Shown here one piece after another: positions 1 through 7,159 of a stretch of 30,710 nucleotides of DNA. This stretch comes from a virus. The translations under genes and the position numbers were made by a program. Where the stretch lies: IMG/VR virus record IMGVR_UViG_3300046336_000185, positions 1-30,710 of that record; one strand, given 5' to 3'. The notes beneath the pieces were generated by a model. It did not search any database. It had not been told where the DNA came from and saw only the letters and a program-made list of their open reading frames with translations. How positions within the stretch are numbered: position 1 is the first letter of the stretch; the number at the start of each line of letters is the position of its first letter.

Positions 1-1
1 C

Positions 2-109
2 TATGGCTCTGGCGATGGCTATGGCTCTGGCTCTGGCTATGGCGATGGCGATGGCTCTGGCTCTGGCTATGGCTATGGCGATGGCGATGGCGATGGCGAT
101 GGCGAGGGC
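2..109 (+). repeat. Hexanucleotide low-complexity repeat (TMTGGC/GATGGC)n
   Basis: Eighteen tandem 6-base units of the form NNNGGC (TATGGC, TCTGGC, GATGGC, with a final GAGGGC) start at the first bases of the window. Units ending in the same GGC but with three alternating first codons suggest expansion of a 6-bp unit with selection for Y/S/D-Gly. A repeat of this type at a contig edge can also be the reason that an assembly stops. Confidence 0.85.
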
Positions 110-112
110 TAA
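2..112 (+). CDS. 3' end of a gene encoding a (Y/S/D/E)-Gly dipeptide-repeat tail (partial)
   Basis: The reading frame is open from the left edge and ends at TAA (110-112). All 36 visible codons form 18 X-Gly pairs, where X is Tyr, Ser, Asp or, in the last pair, Glu. Every Gly is GGC, so the frame is well supported although nothing upstream is seen. It is one of the few plus-strand genes and converges on the MuF gene. Some small phage proteins of the DUF7666 type, as I recall them, end in such YG/SG/DG tails, which would make this an accessory phage gene; that link is from memory and uncertain. A host glycine-rich protein is the alternative. The function of the missing N-terminal part cannot be judged. 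Confidence 0.6.
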   Translation, partial: YGSGDGYGSGSGYGDGDGSGSGYGYGDGDGDGDGEG

Positions 113-203
113 AGGCGAGAGGATTCTTCTTTCAACTTAAACAGCAGGAGGCCGATCGGCGAAAAGCAAAAGAACTAATTATCAGGAATTATTTATGAAC
201 TAG

Positions 204-863
204 TTAGAACGCCAATTCCCCAGCCATAAACTTTTTGAGAGTCTGATCAATTTTCAGGCTCTCAATTTTTTTCTCTATATCGTCGCGGTATAAAAAGCCC
301 TCGTCTGGTTCTAAATCAAATTTTGATAGCTTACCACCCCCATTGTCGAAGTCACTGCGCGAGAGGCTGAACACCTTGCAGGTGCAGCCAAATCCGCTTG
401 GAGGATATACAGTCACATCCTCGGCTCTAAATATTTTGCCATTCAAGGCTTTGTGCCCTGGCCTAGGGTCGCGGCTATCGCCATGTCGCCATTCCCAATA
501 TGGTCGATCGGCTACAGTTTCATTTTGCTGCTGGAGCCTCCCCAGTCCGTAAGCTTGGCGAATATTTTGATCGTAAATTAGCTGTGCCCGCCACGCCGAT
601 CGACCAACCCACCGATCGGTAACTTTGGCAAGGCGATCAATAAACTGCTGCATAGATTCGCCAGCATCAATCGATCGATCGAGGGTATCGTGGAGATCCT
701 GAAGCAATGCCCCCTTAGCAGATGCAACAGTGAAATTAGATAACTGTGTGATGCCCTGGCCGTCCCTCCAGGTATCGGTATCCAAATCGAGCTTTTGTGC
801 TAAGTAGTCGATCGCTTCGGCCATTGGGAGGCGCTGATCATCAATATCAAATAGATCGGGCAT
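204..863 (-). CDS. MuF-type minor head protein
   Basis: This 219-aa protein matches the Phage_Mu_F family (PF04233), minor head proteins that sit near the portal and act in head assembly or DNA ejection. The domain covers about residues 80-170 and shows the usual order of marks: an Arg/Asp-rich stretch followed by His137, an LNGK segment (140-143), PP (154-155) and a terminal GCTC (159-162). The N-terminal 80 residues are mostly helical. The ATG at 863 overlaps the end of a 46-aa gene by 17 bases and has no clear ribosome site, so translation is probably coupled. In Mu the MuF gene follows the portal directly; here four extra genes lie between. No toxin domain follows the MuF fold, so the protein is of ordinary length. 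Confidence 0.9.
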   Translation of the reverse strand: MPDLFDIDDQRLPMAEAIDYLAQKLDLDTDTWRDGQGITQLSNFTVASAKGALLQDLHDTLDRSIDAGESMQQFIDRLAKVTDRWVGRSAWRAQLIYDQNIRQAYGLGRLQQQNETVADRPYWEWRHGDSRDPRPGHKALNGKIFRAEDVTVYPPSGFGCTCKVFSLSRSDFDNGGGKLSKFDLEPDEGFLYRDDIEKKIESLKIDQTLKKFMAGELAF

Positions 864-987
864 TATTTTGTCGTAATATTTTCTTGTCCAGCTCTTCCAG
901 CTTTTTAATTAAAGCTTGCTGCTCTGGCGTTTGATCGATCGCCTCATCAGCATCAATACCTTGCAATACCTGTTGCAATGTTTGCAT
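847..987 (-). CDS. Small hypothetical coiled-coil protein (46 aa)
   Basis: This short frame encodes 46 residues, ending in NNARSI. It begins at ATG 987 behind a strong ribosome site (ACAGGAGGT, 6 bases before the ATG) and ends inside the MuF gene in another frame. Residues 20-40 (TPEQQALIKKLEELDKKIL) have a leucine/isoleucine heptad pattern and are rich in Glu/Lys, consistent with a short coiled coil. Its strong ribosome site and its overlap with a MuF start that lacks one suggest that it feeds ribosomes to MuF. It could be a small head or scaffold peptide; no family is recognised. Confidence 0.6.
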   Translation of the reverse strand: MQTLQQVLQGIDADEAIDQTPEQQALIKKLEELDKKILRQNNARSI

Positions 988-1306
988 CACGCGACCTCCT
1001 GTAATTTGCGATTGTAAGCTTCAGCTTTCCTCCGCCTTCTTTTAATGGCGTGGTAATTCCAATCTCCTTGCTTGTATCCACCCCTAGCTTAGCTTTTAAT
1101 TGCTTCGCTGCCTTTTGCTGTTCCATAGTCATGCTAATCCTGCATGTTTTCGTACCACTAATACAACTTTTACCGCAGCTAATGTTCTGAGGTTGGCATT
1201 TATTCTTTTTGCCGCCAGTGCCTTTGTCAGCAGCCTTAGCGAACTCGGCAATAGTAACAATACTTACTATCCTGCGCCCAATCTTTTCATAAATTTCACT
1301 GCTCAT
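953..1306 (-). CDS. Head-region protein with a C-x6-C-x3-C-x6-C motif
   Basis: The 117-aa protein is read from ATG 1306, preceded by GAGG at a good distance; a TTG four codons earlier is the alternative. Its start overlaps the upstream gene's stop by 11 bases. Residues 37-55 hold four cysteines (37, 44, 48, 55) in a motif nearly identical to one in the portal fusion (portal Cys532-550): 19 of 25 flanking positions agree. Such a pattern could bind a metal or form disulfides. Just before it, AEFAKAADKG (20-29) resembles a motif recurring in neighbouring head proteins. The C-terminal half is basic, with helical and then beta-like stretches. I recognise no family; location suggests a virion or head-assembly protein. 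Confidence 0.75.
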   Translation of the reverse strand: MSSEIYEKIGRRIVSIVTIAEFAKAADKGTGGKKNKCQPQNISCGKSCISGTKTCRISMTMEQQKAAKQLKAKLGVDTSKEIGITTPLKEGGGKLKLTIANYRRSRDANIATGIARY

Positions 1307-1805
1307 TTTCAGCCTCAAAATATCCTTGCAAACTAGCTAAAGTTAAGTGATTCTCTATCTCACTCTGAAATTTTGCACTGTCTAAATCTGGGTAAAACTG
1401 AAACACTGCATCTCTTGCAGTATCCAGATCGTCGGCAGTTAGCAATACATCTTTAATATTGTCTAGCCATGCCGAGATCTCCCGATCGCCAGCATTTTTA
1501 ATACTATCAATAATCTGCTCCTGTCCTTCTGGATATTTTGCAAATTTAGCCGCCTCTTTTGGTGCAAGAACATCCTTAGTGTCATCAAAATTAGCGAGCC
1601 GAATCGATGTTTCGGTGTCGCCAATTTTGATCGCCAGTATTTTGCCACCATCACCACCGATCGCTATCACATCACCGTTATCGTCCAGCTTGGCGGCAAA
1701 TATTTGATCCATGCCATCGCCGTATGGTGGATCTTCGCCTTCGGCTGGTGGGTTATTTAAGTAGTCAAGGATGGCTGGATATTTTTCAGGTGCGATGATT
1801 TGCAT
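1296..1805 (-). CDS. Hypothetical acidic head-region protein (169 aa)
   Basis: The 169-aa product is acidic. Residues 1-80 look beta-rich: a PPYGDGMDQIFAAKLDD segment, a Gly-Asp-Gly turn and an LAIKIG strand. The rest is helical. AAKFAKYPEG (85-94) matches a motif present in the next gene upstream (twice), the downstream Cys-motif protein and the protease. ATG 1805 lies 28 bases after the preceding stop without a clear ribosome site. The gene sits between the portal and MuF genes, where Mu has none, so a head-associated or ejected protein is the best guess. No family is recognised. Confidence 0.75.
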   Translation of the reverse strand: MQIIAPEKYPAILDYLNNPPAEGEDPPYGDGMDQIFAAKLDDNGDVIAIGGDGGKILAIKIGDTETSIRLANFDDTKDVLAPKEAAKFAKYPEGQEQIIDSIKNAGDREISAWLDNIKDVLLTADDLDTARDAVFQFYPDLDSAKFQSEIENHLTLASLQGYFEAENEQ

Positions 1806-1833
1806 GATTTTTTAATTATTTTGTTTGTACCTA

Positions 1834-2811
1834 CTATGCCCAGCCCATTCGGGCAAAGACATCCTCGAACTCCTCAAAGGTTTTAAAAAGTTTTTCGTTG
1901 CCTGCTATTTTATTGTAAATCTCCATATGTGTTTCCAGGCTTGCCGCCCCTAACTCCCTTAGAGCATCGGCCTGTTCCTTTGAAAGACTGTCCAGCACCG
2001 CCGTCTGCTCCTTGCTGAATAGCGGTACTGACTCTTTTTCGATAGGTGGATTAAAGTCTTCCATAAACAAGTCGTCCAAATTCAAGTCGTCCAAATTACT
2101 GTAGTCGATCGCTATGTCTGGTAAGTCCAGATCGTCATCTTCATCATCAATTGAATGCCAGCGGCTATCCTTCAAAATTTTATCGCCTTTTTTAGTTCCC
2201 TCCGGAATTTTTGCAAACTGGGCGAATTTACCATCAGGCTTTTTGAGCAGCCCCCGATCGCGGTGGTAGAGGGCATCATGTATCTGTAGTTGTGAGCTGC
2301 CAGCCGTTACCTTAATCGGATTATGGCTAACTGCATGAGTGCTACTGGTGCCCTTGGCGGGAGTCCCCAGCCCCTCAATATCGCCTTGGTCAATTTGCAC
2401 CTGATCGCCTTTGATTAATATTTTACTGGGAGCTTGGGTTATTTTCGCCCCATCCAAATCTATATCAGAATGAGCAATGGTAACTTCATAGCCCCCGCTA
2501 ACGGGCTTTACTGAGTATGGCTTATCTCGCTGAAGGCTTGCTATTAGCTCTCTGCGCTCTTTTCGGGCTTCGGCAGAACTGGCTTTTTCCTCGGCAGCCG
2601 ATCGATCATCATCAGCATTCTCGATCTTATTTTGTAGCAGCTCACCAGTCTTCTGGCTGTGCCACCGACTATTTTTTAAATAGTAATTTTGACCGTTGAT
2701 CGATCGGGTCGAACCCTCCGGCAACTTAGCAAATTCAGCCTTGTGCAAATAATTCACAGCCGCAAAGTTGGCGGCTGTTTCCGTAGTTACTAGGTCAAGG
2801 TTTAGCGCCAT
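1834..2811 (-). CDS. Hypothetical head-region protein with two FAK-x-PEG...SRWHS repeats
   Basis: This is a 325-aa protein. I place the start at ATG 2811 because GGAGG lies 8 bases before it and it overlaps the portal stop (TGATG); the TTG one codon earlier is less likely. Two internal copies of a unit are visible. AEFAKLPEG (25-33) and AQFAKIPEG (197-205) are each followed about 15 residues later by NSRWHS or DSRWHS. Between them lie a charged helical linker and a beta-rich stretch of about 60 residues. A very acidic run (Asp/Glu/Leu, about 225-260) and a helical C-terminus follow. The repeated unit may be a small fold or a docking peptide. Tight coupling to the portal argues for a role in the head. 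No named family is recognised. Confidence 0.8.
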   Translation of the reverse strand: MALNLDLVTTETAANFAAVNYLHKAEFAKLPEGSTRSINGQNYYLKNSRWHSQKTGELLQNKIENADDDRSAAEEKASSAEARKERRELIASLQRDKPYSVKPVSGGYEVTIAHSDIDLDGAKITQAPSKILIKGDQVQIDQGDIEGLGTPAKGTSSTHAVSHNPIKVTAGSSQLQIHDALYHRDRGLLKKPDGKFAQFAKIPEGTKKGDKILKDSRWHSIDDEDDDLDLPDIAIDYSNLDDLNLDDLFMEDFNPPIEKESVPLFSKEQTAVLDSLSKEQADALRELGAASLETHMEIYNKIAGNEKLFKTFEEFEDVFARMGWA

Positions 2812-5558
2812 CAATACTTACCTCCTTTAATTATTTCGGCAATCTGACTATAAAGCTCTCGCTGTACAGCTCCCTGTTTCTCGCCAGCGGCCACACGTAC
2901 CGCAGCCGCATTCAACGCTTTAGCGATCGGTCCTGAAGCATGTTTGAGATCGTCAAACACCGCCATTGTTTGCGCCGACTGCTGGGCAATATCTTTAGAT
3001 GCTGCCTGGTCGATCACGTTGTTGCCCCGCGCCAGTTCCTTAGCAGCCTGAGATTTAGCCACCAAGCCGAAAATGCGCTTATCCTTACCAAGCTGCGATC
3101 GAATGCCTGCGGCTAAGCTTGCCCGCTCGATCGCGTTGGTTTTGGTTTGGAGAGAGCCACCAAATAGATCGAATTGCTCTACCTGGTGGCTGCTGCTGGC
3201 CTTCACTCCCGCAACCAATTCCGATAATACTTGATCGGTTATTTTTTTTCCTTTCTTTTCAGACAATTCATAGAGGTCGCGCTGCTGCTCTGGCTTCAGT
3301 CCAGCCTCACCAATAATCGCCGCTCTGGCTTCAGAGAGATCGCCGTTTACCACTTTGGTAAATAATCCCGGCTCCAGTTTAGCGATCGCTAGCCCCTTTT
3401 GAGCTATCTGCTCTCTCATGGGAATGCTTTTCTTTTTCAGGTCATCGGCAGTTAAGCCAGTATCCTTGAAAAATTTAGCAGCATCCAAGCCAGTGCCCCG
3501 GCCTTCGGCGATATTTGTTAATGCCCCGATCGCCCGTGCGTGAGCAGCATCAGGTGCATCAATAATTCTAGCTGTCACCTTTTCCGCACCTGCTCGATTA
3601 GCCAGCGCCAACCGATTGTGACCATTAATCACATAGAGCTGTTTATCGCCTGGATCTCGCCAGACTTGCACCACCCCGGCTAGATTTGGGTCATAGGTGC
3701 TAACCCCAGACAGGCTGCCAACTTCGCCGGTTTTGGTATGCTCACCGATTAGCTTGTACTGGAAACGTTTGGGGTCGGCCTTAATATCCTTAGCGTCAAT
3801 TTCACCAACAAACCCCGCGTCCAATCTTGGCTGACTGCTTTTAACCTCTGCCAACTCTTTTTTGAGCTGGGCAATTTTTTCTTGGGCGGCGCTCGAAGCT
3901 TCGATCCTACAGACTTTTTTCCCAGAGATGCACGATCGACCACAGCTATGATTCTGTGACTGACACTTCGGCTTTTTACCAGCCGCTTGAGGTTTTTTTA
4001 CTGTTGCACCACGAAATTCTGCACTTTGAAATTCTGCACTTTCCAGCTTTGCCAGAAGTGCTTCAGCGATCGGCAGCAGTGGATCTGGTTCTGGTTCTGC
4101 CTCAAACTTGGCATTATCCAAAAGTGATCGGGCTTTTTCTGGGGATGGTTGCCCTGGCGTGGCTCCACCTTCGGCACTGCCCCCAAGATTTTTGGTAATG
4201 GCGGAGATCGCCTTGTCTGGCCATGACGGGAACGCGCCAGCAATCAGACCGGCCACTAGCTCGGGCTTCCAGCCGCCTTGCTGGGCACTGGTCACGATTG
4301 AGACCAAGGCATTGACCTGCTCACCGTTTAATTGAGTAAGAGCATCGTCGGCCTCTGGGATTTCATAGTTGTCTCCGTACTTTTCGGCGATCGCATCAGA
4401 TTTCAACTTGATGCCTAGCGCTGAAAGCACCGTATCTGTATCCGCCTCCGCCTTGATATCCTTGCTGTCGAATTGCCTCCACACCTTGGGTATAGCCGCC
4501 CCTGGGTAGTTCCACTCGGTAAGCCAGCGCCCGATCGAGTTGCTGAAGCTTTGGCAGATCACATCAGATAGTTGCTTAGCCATGGCCGTCCCAATGTCTT
4601 GATGGACTTCGGCTTGCGATCGACTGCTGCCGTTATCGGTGGTCATGGTTTGGCCGTTAATGATCTTACTGATAGCGGCATTACAGATGTCCACCATGCC
4701 TTGGTAATCAGAGCCGCCCGATCGGCTTGCTTCGATCAAGCTAATAGTGGTTCCTTCGGATGAGGTTGTCCAGTCATCTTCCCCAAATGCCTGGAGCGCA
4801 TCTTCTAGCGATTCAATCTCCTCCGGTGTCGCCCCTACTTGATAGGTTCCATGGCGGTGAGGCTTAGAGTATTTTTCTAAAAATAATATCCACCACCTCA
4901 TCCCCTGGCGCTTAAAAAATGTTGGCCAATACAGCCAATAAGCCAGCCCCCGGCCATTCGGATCGTCTACCGAATCATCCCCAAGTGTAAACACCCAGTA
5001 TTTATTAGGCAGCAACTCGGCACCGTTGTAATCTCGATTGTTTCGCCAACGAATTTCATTTTCGTAAGTCCATAAGAACCTTTTTCGGTGGCGTGGCAAT
5101 AGACCTGCTAACTCCACCCGATCGCCTTCCCCTGGCTCATACATAGCCTCGGCGATCGAGAATCCCCAAAAGTTACCCCAAGCCATTTTGGAGCAAACAT
5201 CGTCCCATGGGATTTCTGATAGTTGGCGCTTGAGGTCTTTGGCTGCTTCAATGTCGATCGGCTTGTCGCCACCCGGCAACACGATAGTTTCGCGGCTGAT
5301 GATTTGGGCGATGAGTTGTCCCATGCCCGCTTTAACCTGATCGTCTTGCCTTACAGGTTCGTAAAAATCTAGGTTATGCCCGCCCTTATCTCGAAGGATA
5401 GGGTCGGTAGACGGCAGTACATACCTATCTAAATAAGCACCCCAGAAATCAGCGCGTTTAGGGGTTTGCTCTTGCCCCATAATGGCGCGCTGTATGGCCG
5501 GTGGGGTCTGCTGTTTTCTAGTTTTGATCGATCGAGATTGGGTAGATGCTTTGGGCAT
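2811..5558 (-). CDS. Portal protein (DUF935, Mu gp29-like) fused to a Cys motif and a DdrB/ParB-like domain
   Basis: At 915 aa this is nearly twice the usual portal length. Residues about 15-440 match the DUF935 portal family: the YEPVRQDD start, WGNFWGFSIAEAMYE, and GQTMTTDNGSSRSQAEVHQD near the end of the portal fold. Portals form the dodecameric DNA gate at one capsid vertex. A low-complexity linker follows, then four cysteines at 532, 539, 543 and 550, then a ParB-superfamily region (about 575-790) with VINGHNRLALANRAG (643-657) and AIGALTNIAEGRGTGLDAAKFF, which strongly recall the DdrB-like ParB domain of phage and plasmid polyvalent proteins. About 100 helical residues end the protein. 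The open frame is continuous, so this is a true fusion unless sequencing hid a stop. The ParB part may act on DNA during packaging or ejection; that is inference. Confidence 0.88.
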   Translation of the reverse strand: MPKASTQSRSIKTRKQQTPPAIQRAIMGQEQTPKRADFWGAYLDRYVLPSTDPILRDKGGHNLDFYEPVRQDDQVKAGMGQLIAQIISRETIVLPGGDKPIDIEAAKDLKRQLSEIPWDDVCSKMAWGNFWGFSIAEAMYEPGEGDRVELAGLLPRHRKRFLWTYENEIRWRNNRDYNGAELLPNKYWVFTLGDDSVDDPNGRGLAYWLYWPTFFKRQGMRWWILFLEKYSKPHRHGTYQVGATPEEIESLEDALQAFGEDDWTTSSEGTTISLIEASRSGGSDYQGMVDICNAAISKIINGQTMTTDNGSSRSQAEVHQDIGTAMAKQLSDVICQSFSNSIGRWLTEWNYPGAAIPKVWRQFDSKDIKAEADTDTVLSALGIKLKSDAIAEKYGDNYEIPEADDALTQLNGEQVNALVSIVTSAQQGGWKPELVAGLIAGAFPSWPDKAISAITKNLGGSAEGGATPGQPSPEKARSLLDNAKFEAEPEPDPLLPIAEALLAKLESAEFQSAEFRGATVKKPQAAGKKPKCQSQNHSCGRSCISGKKVCRIEASSAAQEKIAQLKKELAEVKSSQPRLDAGFVGEIDAKDIKADPKRFQYKLIGEHTKTGEVGSLSGVSTYDPNLAGVVQVWRDPGDKQLYVINGHNRLALANRAGAEKVTARIIDAPDAAHARAIGALTNIAEGRGTGLDAAKFFKDTGLTADDLKKKSIPMREQIAQKGLAIAKLEPGLFTKVVNGDLSEARAAIIGEAGLKPEQQRDLYELSEKKGKKITDQVLSELVAGVKASSSHQVEQFDLFGGSLQTKTNAIERASLAAGIRSQLGKDKRIFGLVAKSQAAKELARGNNVIDQAASKDIAQQSAQTMAVFDDLKHASGPIAKALNAAAVRVAAGEKQGAVQRELYSQIAEIIKGGKY

Positions 5559-5562
5559 TTAA

Positions 5563-6699
5563 TTAATATCCGGCAATTGGTAACTGTAGCGCCTTAGATC
5601 TGGTGATGTCGCCATAATTGCCGTCTTCGGCAATGAGATCGGCAGGGTTATGGGCGTTCCAGTATTTCTGGAGGGCTAGCACCGTAACCTTTTCAGCACC
5701 CAAATCTTTCTCGAAATGGACTGGATCGTTGCCCGACTTATCCATCTGCCATACCCAGCCAAATTTCTTAAAAATGGCTTTGGCTGTTTCGTAATCATCT
5801 ACATCGATCGCCTGCCCAGCTTCATGGTTGCTAGTGCCCGGTCTGGCGCACGCTCCAATGTCACACATCCCCCGCTTATACCATTCATACAAGCAGATTT
5901 GCTGTGCTGCGGTGCGATAGAGGCTATTGATTTTTAGTCTTTTTCCGGCTTTCCCGAAGTACTCATTTACCACCTGCCAGAAGCTTGGCTCTAAGTCTGC
6001 ACTGATAGCCAGATTTACGGCTTTATCACTAACCTCGATCTTAGGGCAATCAGCAGGTATAGATACCATCCCATAAGTTGCATCAATAAGTGCTTTGTTT
6101 AGCCCCGCGATCGCCGCCGTAGAGCATCCACCTTCATTGATAAATTGCCCCAAAGTTTTGCCAGTATTTAGTGGTGCGCTGCCGAGTATGGCACTAGCAA
6201 TCGCTGTCACCATGCCCATATCCCCAAGCTTTCTGTAAAGTTCTACATCGGCTTTGCTATCAATAAAAAATAGCTCCACGAGAATAGCCGGTGCTTGGGT
6301 GTATTTGAGTACGAACAAATGATCTCCCTGTTTCACCCCTCGCGACTTAAAGCCGAGTCTTGCGATTTGAGATTCTACTCTGGCAGCAATTTCCTTGCCC
6401 TTTGCCCCGATCGCGAAGACTTCAGTGCCCATCGGCTTGTCAGTGGCTTGAAAAGCATTGCAATGCAGACTTACATATAAATCAGCGCCGCCTTGGTTGC
6501 TAGTATTGCAGCGCTGATTCAGGCTATCAGTTACGCTGCTCGCCTTGGTTGGCTTGCACATAATTACTTGATGGCCGCGCAGTAGGAATTCAGCTTTCAG
6601 CTTTTCACCGATCGCCTGCACAGTTTTTTCTTCGGTGATAATACCTTCGGCTCCAGTATCTGGGGATACTCCATGGCCGCAATCGATCGCTATTTTCAT
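5563..6699 (-). CDS. Two-domain endolysin: N-acetylmuramoyl-L-alanine amidase plus M15-type peptidase
   Basis: The start is ATG 6699 (378 aa), since the amidase fold begins at once with MKIAIDCGHG and the previous gene stops 2 bases earlier. Residues 1-185 are Amidase_3: zinc ligands His9, Glu23 or Glu24 and His79 (in SLHCNA), and catalytic Glu142 (in ILVELFFID). This domain cuts the bond between MurNAc and the stem peptide. Residues about 250-335 resemble M15 or VanY-type peptidases, with SNHEAGQAID (290-299) and DPVHFE (His328), which supply the metal ligands and would cut peptide cross-links. The last 40 residues (LQKYWNAHNP...EDGNYG) look like a short peptidoglycan-binding repeat. There is no signal peptide, so release would need a holin. 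It lies between the terminase and portal genes instead of beside the other lysis genes. Confidence 0.9.
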   Translation of the reverse strand: MKIAIDCGHGVSPDTGAEGIITEEKTVQAIGEKLKAEFLLRGHQVIMCKPTKASSVTDSLNQRCNTSNQGGADLYVSLHCNAFQATDKPMGTEVFAIGAKGKEIAARVESQIARLGFKSRGVKQGDHLFVLKYTQAPAILVELFFIDSKADVELYRKLGDMGMVTAIASAILGSAPLNTGKTLGQFINEGGCSTAAIAGLNKALIDATYGMVSIPADCPKIEVSDKAVNLAISADLEPSFWQVVNEYFGKAGKRLKINSLYRTAAQQICLYEWYKRGMCDIGACARPGTSNHEAGQAIDVDDYETAKAIFKKFGWVWQMDKSGNDPVHFEKDLGAEKVTVLALQKYWNAHNPADLIAEDGNYGDITRSKALQLPIAGY

Positions 6700-6701
6700 A
6701 C

Positions 6702-7049
6702 TTAAGCTGCAAATAATTGGATTGGTGGTTTTACTTCGACTCGCATTGTCGCGTATTCGTGCAAGTAGCAATATTCTCGCGTTTTTCGCAGCCATGCTTC
6801 AGCCTGAGAAAACGCTGCATACTCTTGAGCGGTTAGCTGGCTGGCCACACCTGGATCTGTTCGCAGCGTGTTCAGAGTGCTGTCTAGCCCCTGCCAAACT
6901 GCATCGGCTCTCTGCCCGTTGTACTGACTCAGATCGTACATTCCAGCAACTTGCCAAACTCGCTGCATTGGCTGAGAGTAAAATCCAAAATCAAGGACTT
7001 TCGACCATTCGCCCTTACCCGACTCGATCTCTAAATAAGCCCGCCCCAT
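6702..7049 (-). CDS. Hypothetical phage protein (115 aa)
   Basis: The 115-aa product has no recognised domain. Its N-terminal half contains VWQVAGMYDLSQYNGQRAD and looks mixed alpha/beta, and the middle is helical (TAQEYAAFSQAEAWLRKTR). ATG 7049 is preceded by ATCAGGGTG, a box also found before several head genes here. Its stop is 2 bases from the endolysin start, so the two are co-translated, and a lysis-related or structural role is possible. A longer plus-strand frame over the same bases has no ribosome site and is taken as a shadow. Confidence 0.7.
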   Translation of the reverse strand: MGRAYLEIESGKGEWSKVLDFGFYSQPMQRVWQVAGMYDLSQYNGQRADAVWQGLDSTLNTLRTDPGVASQLTAQEYAAFSQAEAWLRKTREYCYLHEYATMRVEVKPPIQLFAA

Positions 7050-7098
7050 ACAGCACCCTGATAAATTGCACTGCTTTATTTTAGTTTATCGGTGGCTC

Positions 7099-7127
7099 TT
7101 GACGTTGAGAGATTAATCACGCATAAT
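7099..7127 (+). promoter_or_regulatory. Sigma-70-type promoter
   Basis: TTGACG (7099-7104) and CATAAT (7122-7127) are separated by exactly 17 bases, close to the bacterial consensus. The ATG of a plus-strand gene follows 32 bases after the -10 box. It lies between divergent genes and would drive the isolated plus-strand unit at 7160-7580. Confidence 0.65.
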
Positions 7128-7159
7128 TAGAAGAGTCAGCAGTTAATTAAAGGCAAAAA

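Noticed and set aside
150-165. GCCGATCGGC palindrome between the dipeptide-repeat gene and MuF as a terminator
   Set aside because: The stem is only 5 bp and has no T-run; it is one of many CGATCG-centred palindromes typical of this genome.
6635-7084. A 149-aa plus-strand frame opposite the 115-aa gene
   Set aside because: It has no ribosome site, overlaps two minus-strand genes in a tight operon and has no domain pattern.
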